The notes below the pieces were generated by a model. That model saw only the letters and a list, made by a program, of their open reading frames with translations. It was not told the DNA's origin and did no database searches. The translations under genes and the position numbers were made by a program. Positions 22,682 through 29,822 of a DNA stretch of 41,092 nt are shown here, one piece after another. Each line of letters starts with the position of its first letter. The first letter of the stretch is position 1. This DNA comes from JABDJZ01 sp047619685 (GTDB lineage: Bacteria > Bacteroidota > Rhodothermia > Rhodothermales > UBA10348): contig JBLHLC010000033.1 in NCBI GenBank assembly GCA_047619685.1, forward strand, positions 1-41,092, read 5' to 3'.

Positions 22682-23654
22682 GAGAGTGCGCCATGCGTTC
22701 GGCGATTTCAGTGAAGGGCCGGAAGCTCAGCCCGAGTTCCGTGCACGCTTTGTCATTCAAGTAGCAGCTTCGGTGGCATGAGATTCGGGCAGACTCCCTG
22801 GTCAGCAGCGGACTCTTCCTGGTGATCTTGGAAAGGAGCTCGGAAAGGCCGCCGGCAATCAGCCCCGCTCGCATCGACAAGATGCGCCTGGGGGACTCGA
22901 CCCCCAGGCAATGGGCAAGCGTCCCGATAATCTCGGTCCAGGGCAGGTTTTGCCCGGCCAGAATGTAACGCTCACCGGAGCGCCCCCTTTCCATTGCCGC
23001 CACGTGGCCCTTGACCACGTCCTCAACGTCCACGACGTTCGTGGCGCCCGATGGCATGACCGGCAGCTTTCTGTCCCGGATACGCTCGGCGATTCTCAGC
23101 GTGTTTTCTCCCGCCCGGCCGGGCCCCATCACGAGCGAAGGATTTACGATAACCGCGTCCAGGCCCTCTGCTACAGCCCGGTGGACCTCCAGCTCTGCGA
23201 GGTGCTTGGAGACCGCGTACGCCGTGTTCAGCACGGATTCGGCCCATGTCGCCGTCTCGTCCAGGCAGCCGGTGCTATTCTCGGTGCGACCCAGGGCGGC
23301 GATGGACGACGTATGAACCACGCGCTCGACACCGGCTGACAGTGCGGCGTCTACTACAGTTCTTGTCCCACCAACGTTGACGTCCATCATCACGTCAGAT
23401 TCCGATCGTCCGCCGAAACCAACGAATGCTGCGCAGTGGAAGACCCGGTCAACGCCCACGAGCGCATCCTGGACGTCGTCGAAATCTCGTACATCGCCCT
23501 GGACGATCTCCACCTGATCCGCGACATCGTTCAGGATGTCCATCCTCTTGGGTGAACGGATAAGAACCCGAACTGCTTCCCCGTTTCCGACGAGTATCCG
23601 TACCAGGTGGGCGCCCAAAAATCCGGTGGCACCGGTAACCAGCGTCCTACTCAT
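22671..23654 (-). CDS. NAD(P)-dependent epimerase/dehydratase (extended SDR)
   Basis: The start giving MSRTLVTGATGFLGAHLV was preferred. A longer frame adds 15 unrelated residues and overlaps the preceding gene by more than 50 nt. The 327-residue protein shows the Rossmann TGATGFLG motif, HCAAFVG, the HTSSIAALG strand and an active-site Y146-K150 pair in AYAVSK. This resembles 3-beta-HSD/dihydroflavonol reductase-like SDRs, including hopanoid-associated ones. The substrate is unknown. It overlaps both the carrier-protein gene before it and the ZnuA-like gene after it. Confidence 0.88.
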   Translation of the reverse strand: MSRTLVTGATGFLGAHLVRILVGNGEAVRVLIRSPKRMDILNDVADQVEIVQGDVRDFDDVQDALVGVDRVFHCAAFVGFGGRSESDVMMDVNVGGTRTVVDAALSAGVERVVHTSSIAALGRTENSTGCLDETATWAESVLNTAYAVSKHLAELEVHRAVAEGLDAVIVNPSLVMGPGRAGENTLRIAERIRDRKLPVMPSGATNVVDVEDVVKGHVAAMERGRSGERYILAGQNLPWTEIIGTLAHCLGVESPRRILSMRAGLIAGGLSELLSKITRKSPLLTRESARISCHRSCYLNDKACTELGLSFRPFTEIAERMAHSLGQ

Positions 23655-24159
23655 GGGCCCCGATCTGGATGAGCGGTGCGCTTTTTCCCACGGCGTCACC
23701 TTCCTTCACCAGAATCGCCGTCACGATTCCTGCAGCTCCACTCCGGAGCTCATTTTCCATCTTCATGGCCTCGAGTACGACGAGTCCATCGCCAACCGCT
23801 ACGTGTTGCCCAACCTCGACCATGACCTTGAGAACCAGTCCGGGCATGGGAGCATGAACGTCCAGATTTGCTTCCTCCGGTCCGCTCTCAAACCCCAGCG
23901 ACTCCAGTAACGCCGCCCTCGGGTCCTTCCAGTGCAACACGTGGACGCCCGAAGTGGTGCGCACGGTCACGCTGTCGGCGGTGCGTCCTTCCACCAGCAA
24001 TACTTCACTTTGGCCTCCGTAGACAACGGAGAATCGATTGTTTCCGAGGGGTTCGACCGAGAGGGGGAGTGCTCCGTTCTCGTCGAACACCAGCTTCCCC
24101 TCTACCTCAAGGGTGGTGGTGTCTTCTCCAAGCTGTAGTTGGTACGTTTCTCGAGCCAT
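23647..24159 (-). CDS. Biotin/lipoyl-attachment domain protein (biotin carboxyl carrier-like)
   Basis: The protein has 170 residues. The C-terminal domain has DVHAPMPGLVLKVMVEVGQ and the biotinylation motif EAMKMEN with Lys133. The first 95 residues resemble the linker domain of propionyl/acyl-CoA carboxylase alpha chains (GNNRFSVVYGGQSEVLLVEG). It is a free-standing carrier that would need a biotin carboxylase and carboxyltransferase encoded elsewhere. None is in the window. It is the first gene of the - strand group and diverges from aat. Confidence 0.92.
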   Translation of the reverse strand: MARETYQLQLGEDTTTLEVEGKLVFDENGALPLSVEPLGNNRFSVVYGGQSEVLLVEGRTADSVTVRTTSGVHVLHWKDPRAALLESLGFESGPEEANLDVHAPMPGLVLKVMVEVGQHVAVGDGLVVLEAMKMENELRSGAAGIVTAILVKEGDAVGKSAPLIQIGAHE

Positions 24160-24213
24160 GGTCCAGTTCGCTTAGCTTCCCTCTTCAGCTGCCTGCGCTG
24201 CAGCTGATTCCCC

Positions 24214-24226
24214 TTGACAATATACT
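24214..24226. promoter_or_regulatory. Candidate promoter elements in the divergent gap
   Basis: TTGACA and TATACT occur almost side by side (TTGACAATATACT) in the 98-nt gap between the carrier-protein gene and aat. They are too close to be a -35/-10 pair. TATACT could serve as a -10 toward aat. On the other strand, TATATTG loosely resembles the TAnnTTTG element of Bacteroidota. The region must drive both directions, but the exact promoters are not resolved. Confidence 0.3.
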
Positions 24227-24257
24227 CTGCGGGACACCCCCGCTCCGGTAGGATTCC

Positions 24258-24836
24258 ATGACGAGTCTCACTCCCGAGATGATGATTCAGGCCTACGCGC
24301 AGGGACTCTTCCCGATGGCGGAGCCGGATGAGGACGATCAACTTTATTGGTGTCGTCCCCAGCGCCGGGCAATTCTGCCCATCGGGGAGTTTCATATCTC
24401 TCGTCGAATGGCAAGGACGCTACGCAGCGGCAGGTTCGAAACCGTCCTTGATTCCGGGTTCGAGTCCGTGATTCGGGCCTGTGCCGACAGGGAGGAGACG
24501 TGGTTGTCCGAGGAGATCATAACCGTCTTTCTGGCGCTGCATCGCGCTGGCCTGGCGCACTCGATTTCGGTATTTGAGGAGGGAAGACTGGTGGGCGGCG
24601 TGTACGGCCTTGCTATGGCCCGTGCGTTTTTTGCCGAGTCCATGTTTCACACCGCCAGGGACGCTTCCAAGGTCGCCCTGATTCGACTGGTTGAATGGCT
24701 GCAGGAAGCCGGGTACGTTCTCCTGGACGTCCAGTTCATAACGGATCATCTTCGCCAGTTTGGTGCGTTCGAGGTAGATGAATCCGAATACGAACGTCTA
24801 CTGTACCAGGCGACGGCGGAAATTCGATTCGACTGA
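24258..24836 (+). CDS. aat: Leucyl/phenylalanyl-tRNA-protein transferase
   Basis: The 192-residue enzyme adds Leu or Phe to N-terminal Arg/Lys of proteins, marking them for ClpS/ClpAP degradation (N-end rule). Conserved segments are MIQAYAQGLFPMAE, YWCRPQRRAILP, GGVYGLAMARAFFAESMFH and LLDVQFITDHLRQFGA. It is slightly shorter than E. coli Aat, with no disrupted motif. pfkA follows after 64 nt. Confidence 0.95.
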   Translation: MTSLTPEMMIQAYAQGLFPMAEPDEDDQLYWCRPQRRAILPIGEFHISRRMARTLRSGRFETVLDSGFESVIRACADREETWLSEEIITVFLALHRAGLAHSISVFEEGRLVGGVYGLAMARAFFAESMFHTARDASKVALIRLVEWLQEAGYVLLDVQFITDHLRQFGAFEVDESEYERLLYQATAEIRFD

Positions 24837-24859
24837 TCTTCAACCCCGGCCGGAGACCT

Positions 24860-24894
24860 AATGCCCGTCGTCGGCATTTGCGGGGTATATCCCC
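24860..24894 (+). promoter_or_regulatory. Hairpin and palindrome just upstream of pfkA
   Basis: AATGCC-cgtcgtc-GGCATT (6-bp stem) is followed four bases later by the near-palindrome GGGGTATATCCCC. The latter ends 6 nt before the pfkA ATG, where a ribosome-binding site would be expected. It may be an aat terminator without a T-run, an operator, or a structure that affects initiation. Confidence 0.35.
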
Positions 24895-24900
24895 TTCGAA

Positions 24901-25884
24901 ATGGAATCCATCTCCAAGATTGGTGTCTTTACCTCCGGCGGCGACGCTCCCGGAATGAACGCGTGTGTCCGCGCCGTGGTGCGGACGGCCATGTCACATG
25001 ATCTGGAGGTGCTGGGTATCCGGCGCGGTTACCAGGGGATGATCGAAGGTGATATGGTAGAGATGGACGGTAAGTCCGTGTCCAACATCGTACAAAAGGG
25101 CGGGACGATCCTGAAGAGCGCCAGGTCTGATGAATTCAGAACGGTAGAGGGTCGGGCCAGGGCCGCCGAACACCTGCAAAAGGCCGGAATTCAGGGGCTT
25201 ATCGCGATCGGTGGAGACGGGTCGTTCAAGGGTGCAGCCATTTTTTACGACGAACATCAGATTCCTCTGGTGGGCTGCCCCGGCACCATCGACAATGATC
25301 TCTTCGGTACCGATGAGACCATCGGTTTTGACACCGCCATGAACACGGCGCTGGAGAATATTGACAAGATCAGGGACACCGCGGACGCGCACGACCGGCT
25401 CTTTCTGGTCGAGGTAATGGGGAGAGATGCGGGGTTCATTGCCCTCAACTGCGGAATTGGCGGCGGGGCGGAGCTCGTCCTGATTCCAGAGATGTTGTCC
25501 GACGTTGATGAAGTGAAACGCCAGATCCGGTCACTGATGTCCAGTCAGTCCCGGTCCTCGGTGGTTGTCGTCGCGGAGGGCGATGAACTGGGAGGCGCGG
25601 CCAAGGTGGCCGAGGTCCTGAAGGCCGATCACTCGTTCGACCATGTGGACCTTCGCGTGTGCATCCTCGGGCATACCCAACGCGGGGGATCGCCCACGGC
25701 AAGGGACCGGGTACTGGCCAGCCGACTGGGCGTGGCCGCTGTGGACGCTCTGGTGGAAGGCCACTACAACGTGATGGTTGGGATGCAGGACGGGGAAGTG
25801 CACTTGACGCCATCACGAAACGTCTGGGGAAGAAAGAAATCCATCAACTACGAGCTGCTGAGGCTCATCGAACTCCTCCGCTGA
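24901..25884 (+). CDS. pfkA: ATP-dependent 6-phosphofructokinase
   Basis: The 327-residue PFK begins IGVFTSGGDAPGMNACVRAV. GGDGS at 104-108 is the ATP-type motif (PPi-dependent enzymes have GGDD). PGTIDNDLFGTDETIGFDTA holds the catalytic Asp, and EVMGRDAGFIALN and LGHTQRGGSPTARDR are also present. It phosphorylates fructose 6-phosphate, the committed step of glycolysis. Length matches the bacterial allosteric type. menG starts 14 nt after its stop. Confidence 0.97.
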   Translation: MESISKIGVFTSGGDAPGMNACVRAVVRTAMSHDLEVLGIRRGYQGMIEGDMVEMDGKSVSNIVQKGGTILKSARSDEFRTVEGRARAAEHLQKAGIQGLIAIGGDGSFKGAAIFYDEHQIPLVGCPGTIDNDLFGTDETIGFDTAMNTALENIDKIRDTADAHDRLFLVEVMGRDAGFIALNCGIGGGAELVLIPEMLSDVDEVKRQIRSLMSSQSRSSVVVVAEGDELGGAAKVAEVLKADHSFDHVDLRVCILGHTQRGGSPTARDRVLASRLGVAAVDALVEGHYNVMVGMQDGEVHLTPSRNVWGRKKSINYELLRLIELLR

Positions 25885-25898
25885 GGCGGCCACCCCTC

Positions 25899-26630
25899 AT
25901 GGCGACAGAGAACTACCCATCTCCGGCGGCTGCCGACGGCAAGAAGAGCCAGATTGCGGACATGTTCGACGCAATCGCGCCTCGGTACGACCTACTGAAC
26001 CGTGTCCTGAGCATGGGTGTGGACCGTGGCTGGCGAAAAAAGGTGGTTCGCCGTCTGGTTGCAGCGCGACCCGGCCGCGTTCTGGATGTGGCCACCGGGA
26101 CCGGAGACCTGGCCATCGAGATCGCCCGAGCAGGTGTCCGGGAGGTGGTCGGTGTCGATATCGCGGAGGAAATGCTGCAGGTCGGCCGGCTGAAGCTGGA
26201 TGCACCCGATCTGGCCGGCCGGGTTACTCTGGAATCTGGTGACGCCGAAAACCTGCCATTCGGCGACAACGAATTTGACGCGGCCTCCGTTGCCTTTGGC
26301 GTTCGCAATTTCGAGAACCTCTCCGCCGGTCTTCGAGAAATGGCCCGCGTGCTACGCCCCGGTGGACGCCTTCTGATTCTGGAGTTCAGCAAGCCGACCG
26401 CGTTTCCCGTAAAGCAGGTTTACGGGATTTACAGCCGGAACGTATTGCCTCGAATCGGCGAGTGGCTTTCGGGAGATTCAGGCGCCTATCGATACTTGCC
26501 CGACTCGATCGCGGTATTCCCGGATGGGGAAGATTTCCTGTCGAAACTGGCGGAGGCTGGATTCGACGCGGTCAGTCAGAAACGTCTCACGTTCGGGATC
26601 GCCTCCATCTACGAGGGCACCGCCCGGTAA
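25899..26630 (+). CDS. menG: Demethylmenaquinone methyltransferase (UbiE/MenG family)
   Basis: The ATG giving MATENYPSPAAADGKKSQ was chosen. The frame is open far upstream, but that part lies inside pfkA. The 243 residues carry FDAIAPRYDLLNRVLSMGVD, the SAM-binding DVATGTGDLAIEIA, VVGVDIAEEML, and AFGVRNFENLSAGLREMARV with LILEFSKP. It should methylate demethylmenaquinone; UbiE-type ubiquinone methylation is less likely in this lineage. It converges with the RsbW-like gene 3 nt away, with no room for a separate terminator. Confidence 0.94.
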   Translation: MATENYPSPAAADGKKSQIADMFDAIAPRYDLLNRVLSMGVDRGWRKKVVRRLVAARPGRVLDVATGTGDLAIEIARAGVREVVGVDIAEEMLQVGRLKLDAPDLAGRVTLESGDAENLPFGDNEFDAASVAFGVRNFENLSAGLREMARVLRPGGRLLILEFSKPTAFPVKQVYGIYSRNVLPRIGEWLSGDSGAYRYLPDSIAVFPDGEDFLSKLAEAGFDAVSQKRLTFGIASIYEGTAR

Positions 26631-26633
26631 CGG

Positions 26634-27056
26634 TCAGGAAGACCGATACTTGGTCATGCAGCACTCGTTGGTTCGCCCTCTGGTGCGGTATTCGACCTGG
26701 TCCATCAACCGCTTGATGATGTGGACGCCAAGGCCACCGGCCGTGCGGGACCGTGCAATCTTGATCAGGTCGGGCGACGAGTAGGACTTCGGATCGAAGC
26801 CCACGCCTTCATCCCGAATCCGGACCATGAACTTGTCCGGGGCGACAATCACCGCGATGTCAATGGGGCGCTCGCCCTCTCCCTTGTACGCATGCTCGAT
26901 GACATTCGCGCACGCCTCATCCACAGCCATTTTGAGCTGCTCAACGGTGTCATCGGAGAACTTCGCATCGGAAGCATGCGACTGCACAAACTGACGTACG
27001 TCCTCGAGGTAACGAGTCGAGCTCGGAATGGTCAGTTTGTGGATCCGTTTGCTCAC
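26634..27056 (-). CDS. Anti-sigma factor/serine kinase, RsbW/SpoIIAB-like
   Basis: The 140-residue GHKL ATPase has an N-box at 46-57 (DEACANVIEHAY), G1 box DEGVGFDP at 82-89 and G2 box GGLGVHII at 107-114. These fit a kinase that phosphorylates a STAS antagonist and may hold a sigma factor or another target. It is the last gene of a three-gene - strand set, 14 nt after the STAS gene. No sigma factor is encoded in the window. The C-terminal TNECCMTKYRSS matches the end of the family fold. Confidence 0.92.
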   Translation of the reverse strand: MSKRIHKLTIPSSTRYLEDVRQFVQSHASDAKFSDDTVEQLKMAVDEACANVIEHAYKGEGERPIDIAVIVAPDKFMVRIRDEGVGFDPKSYSSPDLIKIARSRTAGGLGVHIIKRLMDQVEYRTRGRTNECCMTKYRSS

Positions 27057-27070
27057 GCTCTCAAGTCGGC

Positions 27071-27433
27071 TCAGGCACGTGCTGTTGGAACGGCGAACTT
27101 GCCGATGGCATCGGCCTCGGAGTCCACGATATCGAACAGCATCGGGAATCCGAGCAGATCGAAAACGTTGAAGACTTTGGGCTGAAGCTCCGCGATCTTG
27201 ATATCCCCGCCCGCCTCTCGAATCTCTTCGATGTGAGCCATAAATACACCCAATCCAGCGGAGGAGATGTACATCAAATTGGCACCGTTGACGAGAATCT
27301 GAACGCTCTCATCTTCCATGCATTTTTGGAGGGCGGCTTCGAGTTCTGCCGCCGTGTGCGCGTCTAGCTCCCCGCGAAGATCGAGTACCTGGACACTGCC
27401 CACGGACCGGAAGCCTACTGAAAAACTACTCAT
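27071..27433 (-). CDS. Anti-sigma factor antagonist (STAS domain)
   Basis: The 120-residue STAS protein has VLDLRGELDAHTAAELEAAL at the N-terminus and NLMYISSAGLGVF around residues 52-64, where Ser58 is the expected phospho-acceptor. It should alternate between a phosphorylated state and binding of the RsbW-like kinase. It lies between the phosphatase and kinase genes, with gaps of 38 and 14 nt. Confidence 0.93.
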   Translation of the reverse strand: MSSFSVGFRSVGSVQVLDLRGELDAHTAAELEAALQKCMEDESVQILVNGANLMYISSAGLGVFMAHIEEIREAGGDIKIAELQPKVFNVFDLLGFPMLFDIVDSEADAIGKFAVPTARA

Positions 27434-27471
27434 GGTGACTCTGACGGTGTCATGATTTGGGTCGATGCAAA

Positions 27472-29682
27472 CTACGCCTGTTCGATGGTTCGTGCTACGT
27501 CGAGCGCAGGGGCTGAGTTACCAGCATGTAGTCCATGCCACTTCAGGACCATCATGGTCATGTCGTCGCCGTATTCGCCGGTCTCTGTGATGTACGTGTT
27601 CAAGTCCGCGATCATGGCGGCGTGGATGTCGGAGGCATCCTCCTGCCGGTTTTCTGCCAAGACTTCCAGCAAGCGGTCATAACCGTACTCTTCTCCATCC
27701 GGAGACCTGCTCTCAACCACTCCGTCCGTGTAGAGGACGAAAACATCTCCTGGCTGGAGCTTGACAGTGGTTTCGGTCAGGGTCTTCCGAAACAGAGTGC
27801 CGCGATCCAGTCCAAGGCCGATGCCCTGAGATCGAAGATACCTGGCGTTCCCATCCATCCCCACCGCAGCAGCCGGGCAGTGTCCGGCGCGCGCCAGGAC
27901 GAATTCCTGCTTCCGGGTATCCACCACGCCATAGATGACCGAGACGAAGACGTTGCGGTCCAGCGACTCGGAAATGGCCACATTTGCGTGGTGCAGGAAA
28001 TCTGCGGGAGAGTCGACCAATCTGGACACAGCCTGAAATATGCCCTGCATCTCGGCCATGTAAAACGCCGCGGAGGTACCCTTTCCAGATACATCGGCGA
28101 TGATAATTCCGAGCCGCCCGTCCCTCAGTTCGACGAAATCGTAGTAGTCTCCGCCTACCTCCTCTGCCGACACGCTGGATGCCGCAACAGACAGACCTGG
28201 CAGGGTCGGCACCTTCTGAGGAAGAAGTCTTTGCTGCACTTCTCTGGCAATGGCTAATTCCCTGGAAAGCCTTTCGCGTTCGACCTGCTCCCCAAACAGG
28301 TTCGAATTCTCAATGGCCAGGCTGGCCTGCGCCGCAAGGATCGCGACGGTGTCCACTTCATCCCGTTCAAAGCCCCGGACCACATCCTTGCCAACAAACA
28401 GGGCGCCCAAGACGCGTTCGCGGCCGATCAGGGGTGCGATGACCATGCTGCTTAGTATTCCGGCCGTCTGGGACCGGACGCGACGGTCTCCGATCGCCTC
28501 GTCCAGTATGAGCGGGCGCCGCGTGCTAACAGCATCGTCGAAAAAGGCTTGCAAATCGATCAACGCCGCGATCTCCTCCTTGAGAATGCCGGAGGCCGAG
28601 ACCACTGTGGCCGACAAAGAACCGGACGCAGGATCCGAGATGGCCAACCAGGAGCAGCCGGCCACCCCGGCCTCAACCGGAGATGCAGCGATAGCGGCGT
28701 GCAACCGGTCCGTGTCCAGGACTTGTCCGACGATGCTGGTCAGGGACTGCATCGCGGCGCGCTCGCCCGCGCGAGCTTCGAATTCGCCCGTCGTCGGAAG
28801 ATGGAAAAGGAGCGAAAGGACCGCGGTCGTACAGTAGAGAATACCGAAGATCGAGGCGAGGCTGGAAAACACGGACAGCGGGTAACTGAAGCTCTGGACG
28901 TAGGTGTACAGCCCAGGAGACGTGACTCTGGCAAGCTGACTGTCATCCATGATGCCAACGCCCATCGATATCACAAAAAGGAGAAGGAGGCTGAGTCCGA
29001 TCGCACCCATCTTCTCCCGAAAGGAAAGGAAGACGATCCACGACAGGCGGAAAGAGCAGACAACCATAAACACGACCGCAATGATGATCGTGATGACCTG
29101 GATCTGGTTGATTTCTTCCCCGGCCTCGAGTCCGAAGACTGAAAATGACGCGATCACCATGGAGCCGACCATGAGGCGCCAGTTGCGTTGCGAGGACCGC
29201 GTGCGCTTGACCAGGACCAGGTCCCGCAGCCGCAGCATCAGGAAAACCGCGAAACAGCCGTAAAGCAGGCCAAGCAGCCAGGCTTTGAATACCGTCGCGA
29301 GCACCAGCGGGGCACCCGTTTCCAGGTCAAACCCCAGGGAAAGCAAGGGGTCAACGGTGGCCGGGGGGCGCGCAATCAGAAGCACCGCCTGGGAGACTAT
29401 GATCAGAATTCCGGCCGCCAGCGTGGTTGACCAGAACGAGCGACCCGGCGCGGGTCTTCGCTTGGCAAAGGCCTGGGACAGCATCGCCCACAACGATGCG
29501 AACCCCAGGAATAACACGACATTGAAGCCAGCCGCCACGATGCCGGTGTGCCCTTGCCCCATCCACGCCAGGATGTGGTAAAGCAGCGCGAGGGCCGTAG
29601 AACCCGTAAAAACCAGACCCCATAGCAGAGACCGTGTCCGCGTCCGTGCGGATTTCTTGGCCTTGGCTATTGTCGAGGGCAT
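27472..29682 (-). CDS. Membrane-anchored GAF-SpoIIE/RsbU-type PP2C phosphatase
   Basis: The protein has 736 residues. The first 300 or so contain about seven or eight hydrophobic helices, for example LLWGLVFTGSTALALLYHIL and IQVITIIIAVVFMVVCSF. A GAF domain follows (about 310-460; RPLILDEAIGDRRVRS and AQASLAIENSNLFGEQ), then a helix with REVQQRLLPQKVP. The PP2C catalytic domain has metal-binding Asp residues in GGDYYDFVELRDG, IIADVSGKGTSAAFYMA, VLYTDGVVES and YGDDMTMMVLK. It should dephosphorylate the STAS protein in response to a membrane or cytosolic signal. It heads its operon and diverges from the four-repeat gene. Confidence 0.93.
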   Translation of the reverse strand: MPSTIAKAKKSARTRTRSLLWGLVFTGSTALALLYHILAWMGQGHTGIVAAGFNVVLFLGFASLWAMLSQAFAKRRPAPGRSFWSTTLAAGILIIVSQAVLLIARPPATVDPLLSLGFDLETGAPLVLATVFKAWLLGLLYGCFAVFLMLRLRDLVLVKRTRSSQRNWRLMVGSMVIASFSVFGLEAGEEINQIQVITIIIAVVFMVVCSFRLSWIVFLSFREKMGAIGLSLLLLFVISMGVGIMDDSQLARVTSPGLYTYVQSFSYPLSVFSSLASIFGILYCTTAVLSLLFHLPTTGEFEARAGERAAMQSLTSIVGQVLDTDRLHAAIAASPVEAGVAGCSWLAISDPASGSLSATVVSASGILKEEIAALIDLQAFFDDAVSTRRPLILDEAIGDRRVRSQTAGILSSMVIAPLIGRERVLGALFVGKDVVRGFERDEVDTVAILAAQASLAIENSNLFGEQVERERLSRELAIAREVQQRLLPQKVPTLPGLSVAASSVSAEEVGGDYYDFVELRDGRLGIIIADVSGKGTSAAFYMAEMQGIFQAVSRLVDSPADFLHHANVAISESLDRNVFVSVIYGVVDTRKQEFVLARAGHCPAAAVGMDGNARYLRSQGIGLGLDRGTLFRKTLTETTVKLQPGDVFVLYTDGVVESRSPDGEEYGYDRLLEVLAENRQEDASDIHAAMIADLNTYITETGEYGDDMTMMVLKWHGLHAGNSAPALDVARTIEQA

Positions 29683-29732
29683 GCTTGGACGAAGGGGGAA
29701 TGGACGGAACTAGGGATGGGCAGTCTACTTTT

Positions 29733-29759
29733 GCCCGCGCCTGTTTGTTACACGCGGGC
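29733..29759. promoter_or_regulatory. Dyad-symmetric element in the divergent gap
   Basis: GCCCGCG and CGCGGGC form a perfect 7-bp inverted repeat separated by 13 nt. It lies in the 140-nt region between the phosphatase and the four-repeat gene. A smaller TACGG/CCGTA dyad follows at 29779-29797. No T-run suits a terminator in either direction, so an operator for the divergent pair is possible. Confidence 0.4.
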
Positions 29760-29822
29760 CCGTCTTGGGGCAGTAACTTACGGCTCATCAGTCCGTAGAG
29801 CGGCTTGGTAACCCCGACGCAC

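Noticed and set aside
25659..25898. Extension of the menG frame into pfkA
   Set aside because: The extra 80 residues lie within pfkA and do not resemble UbiE; the ATG at 25899 fits the family.
27535..28257. + strand open frame of 240 codons opposite the phosphatase gene
   Set aside because: It is an antisense shadow of the SpoIIE domain coding sequence.
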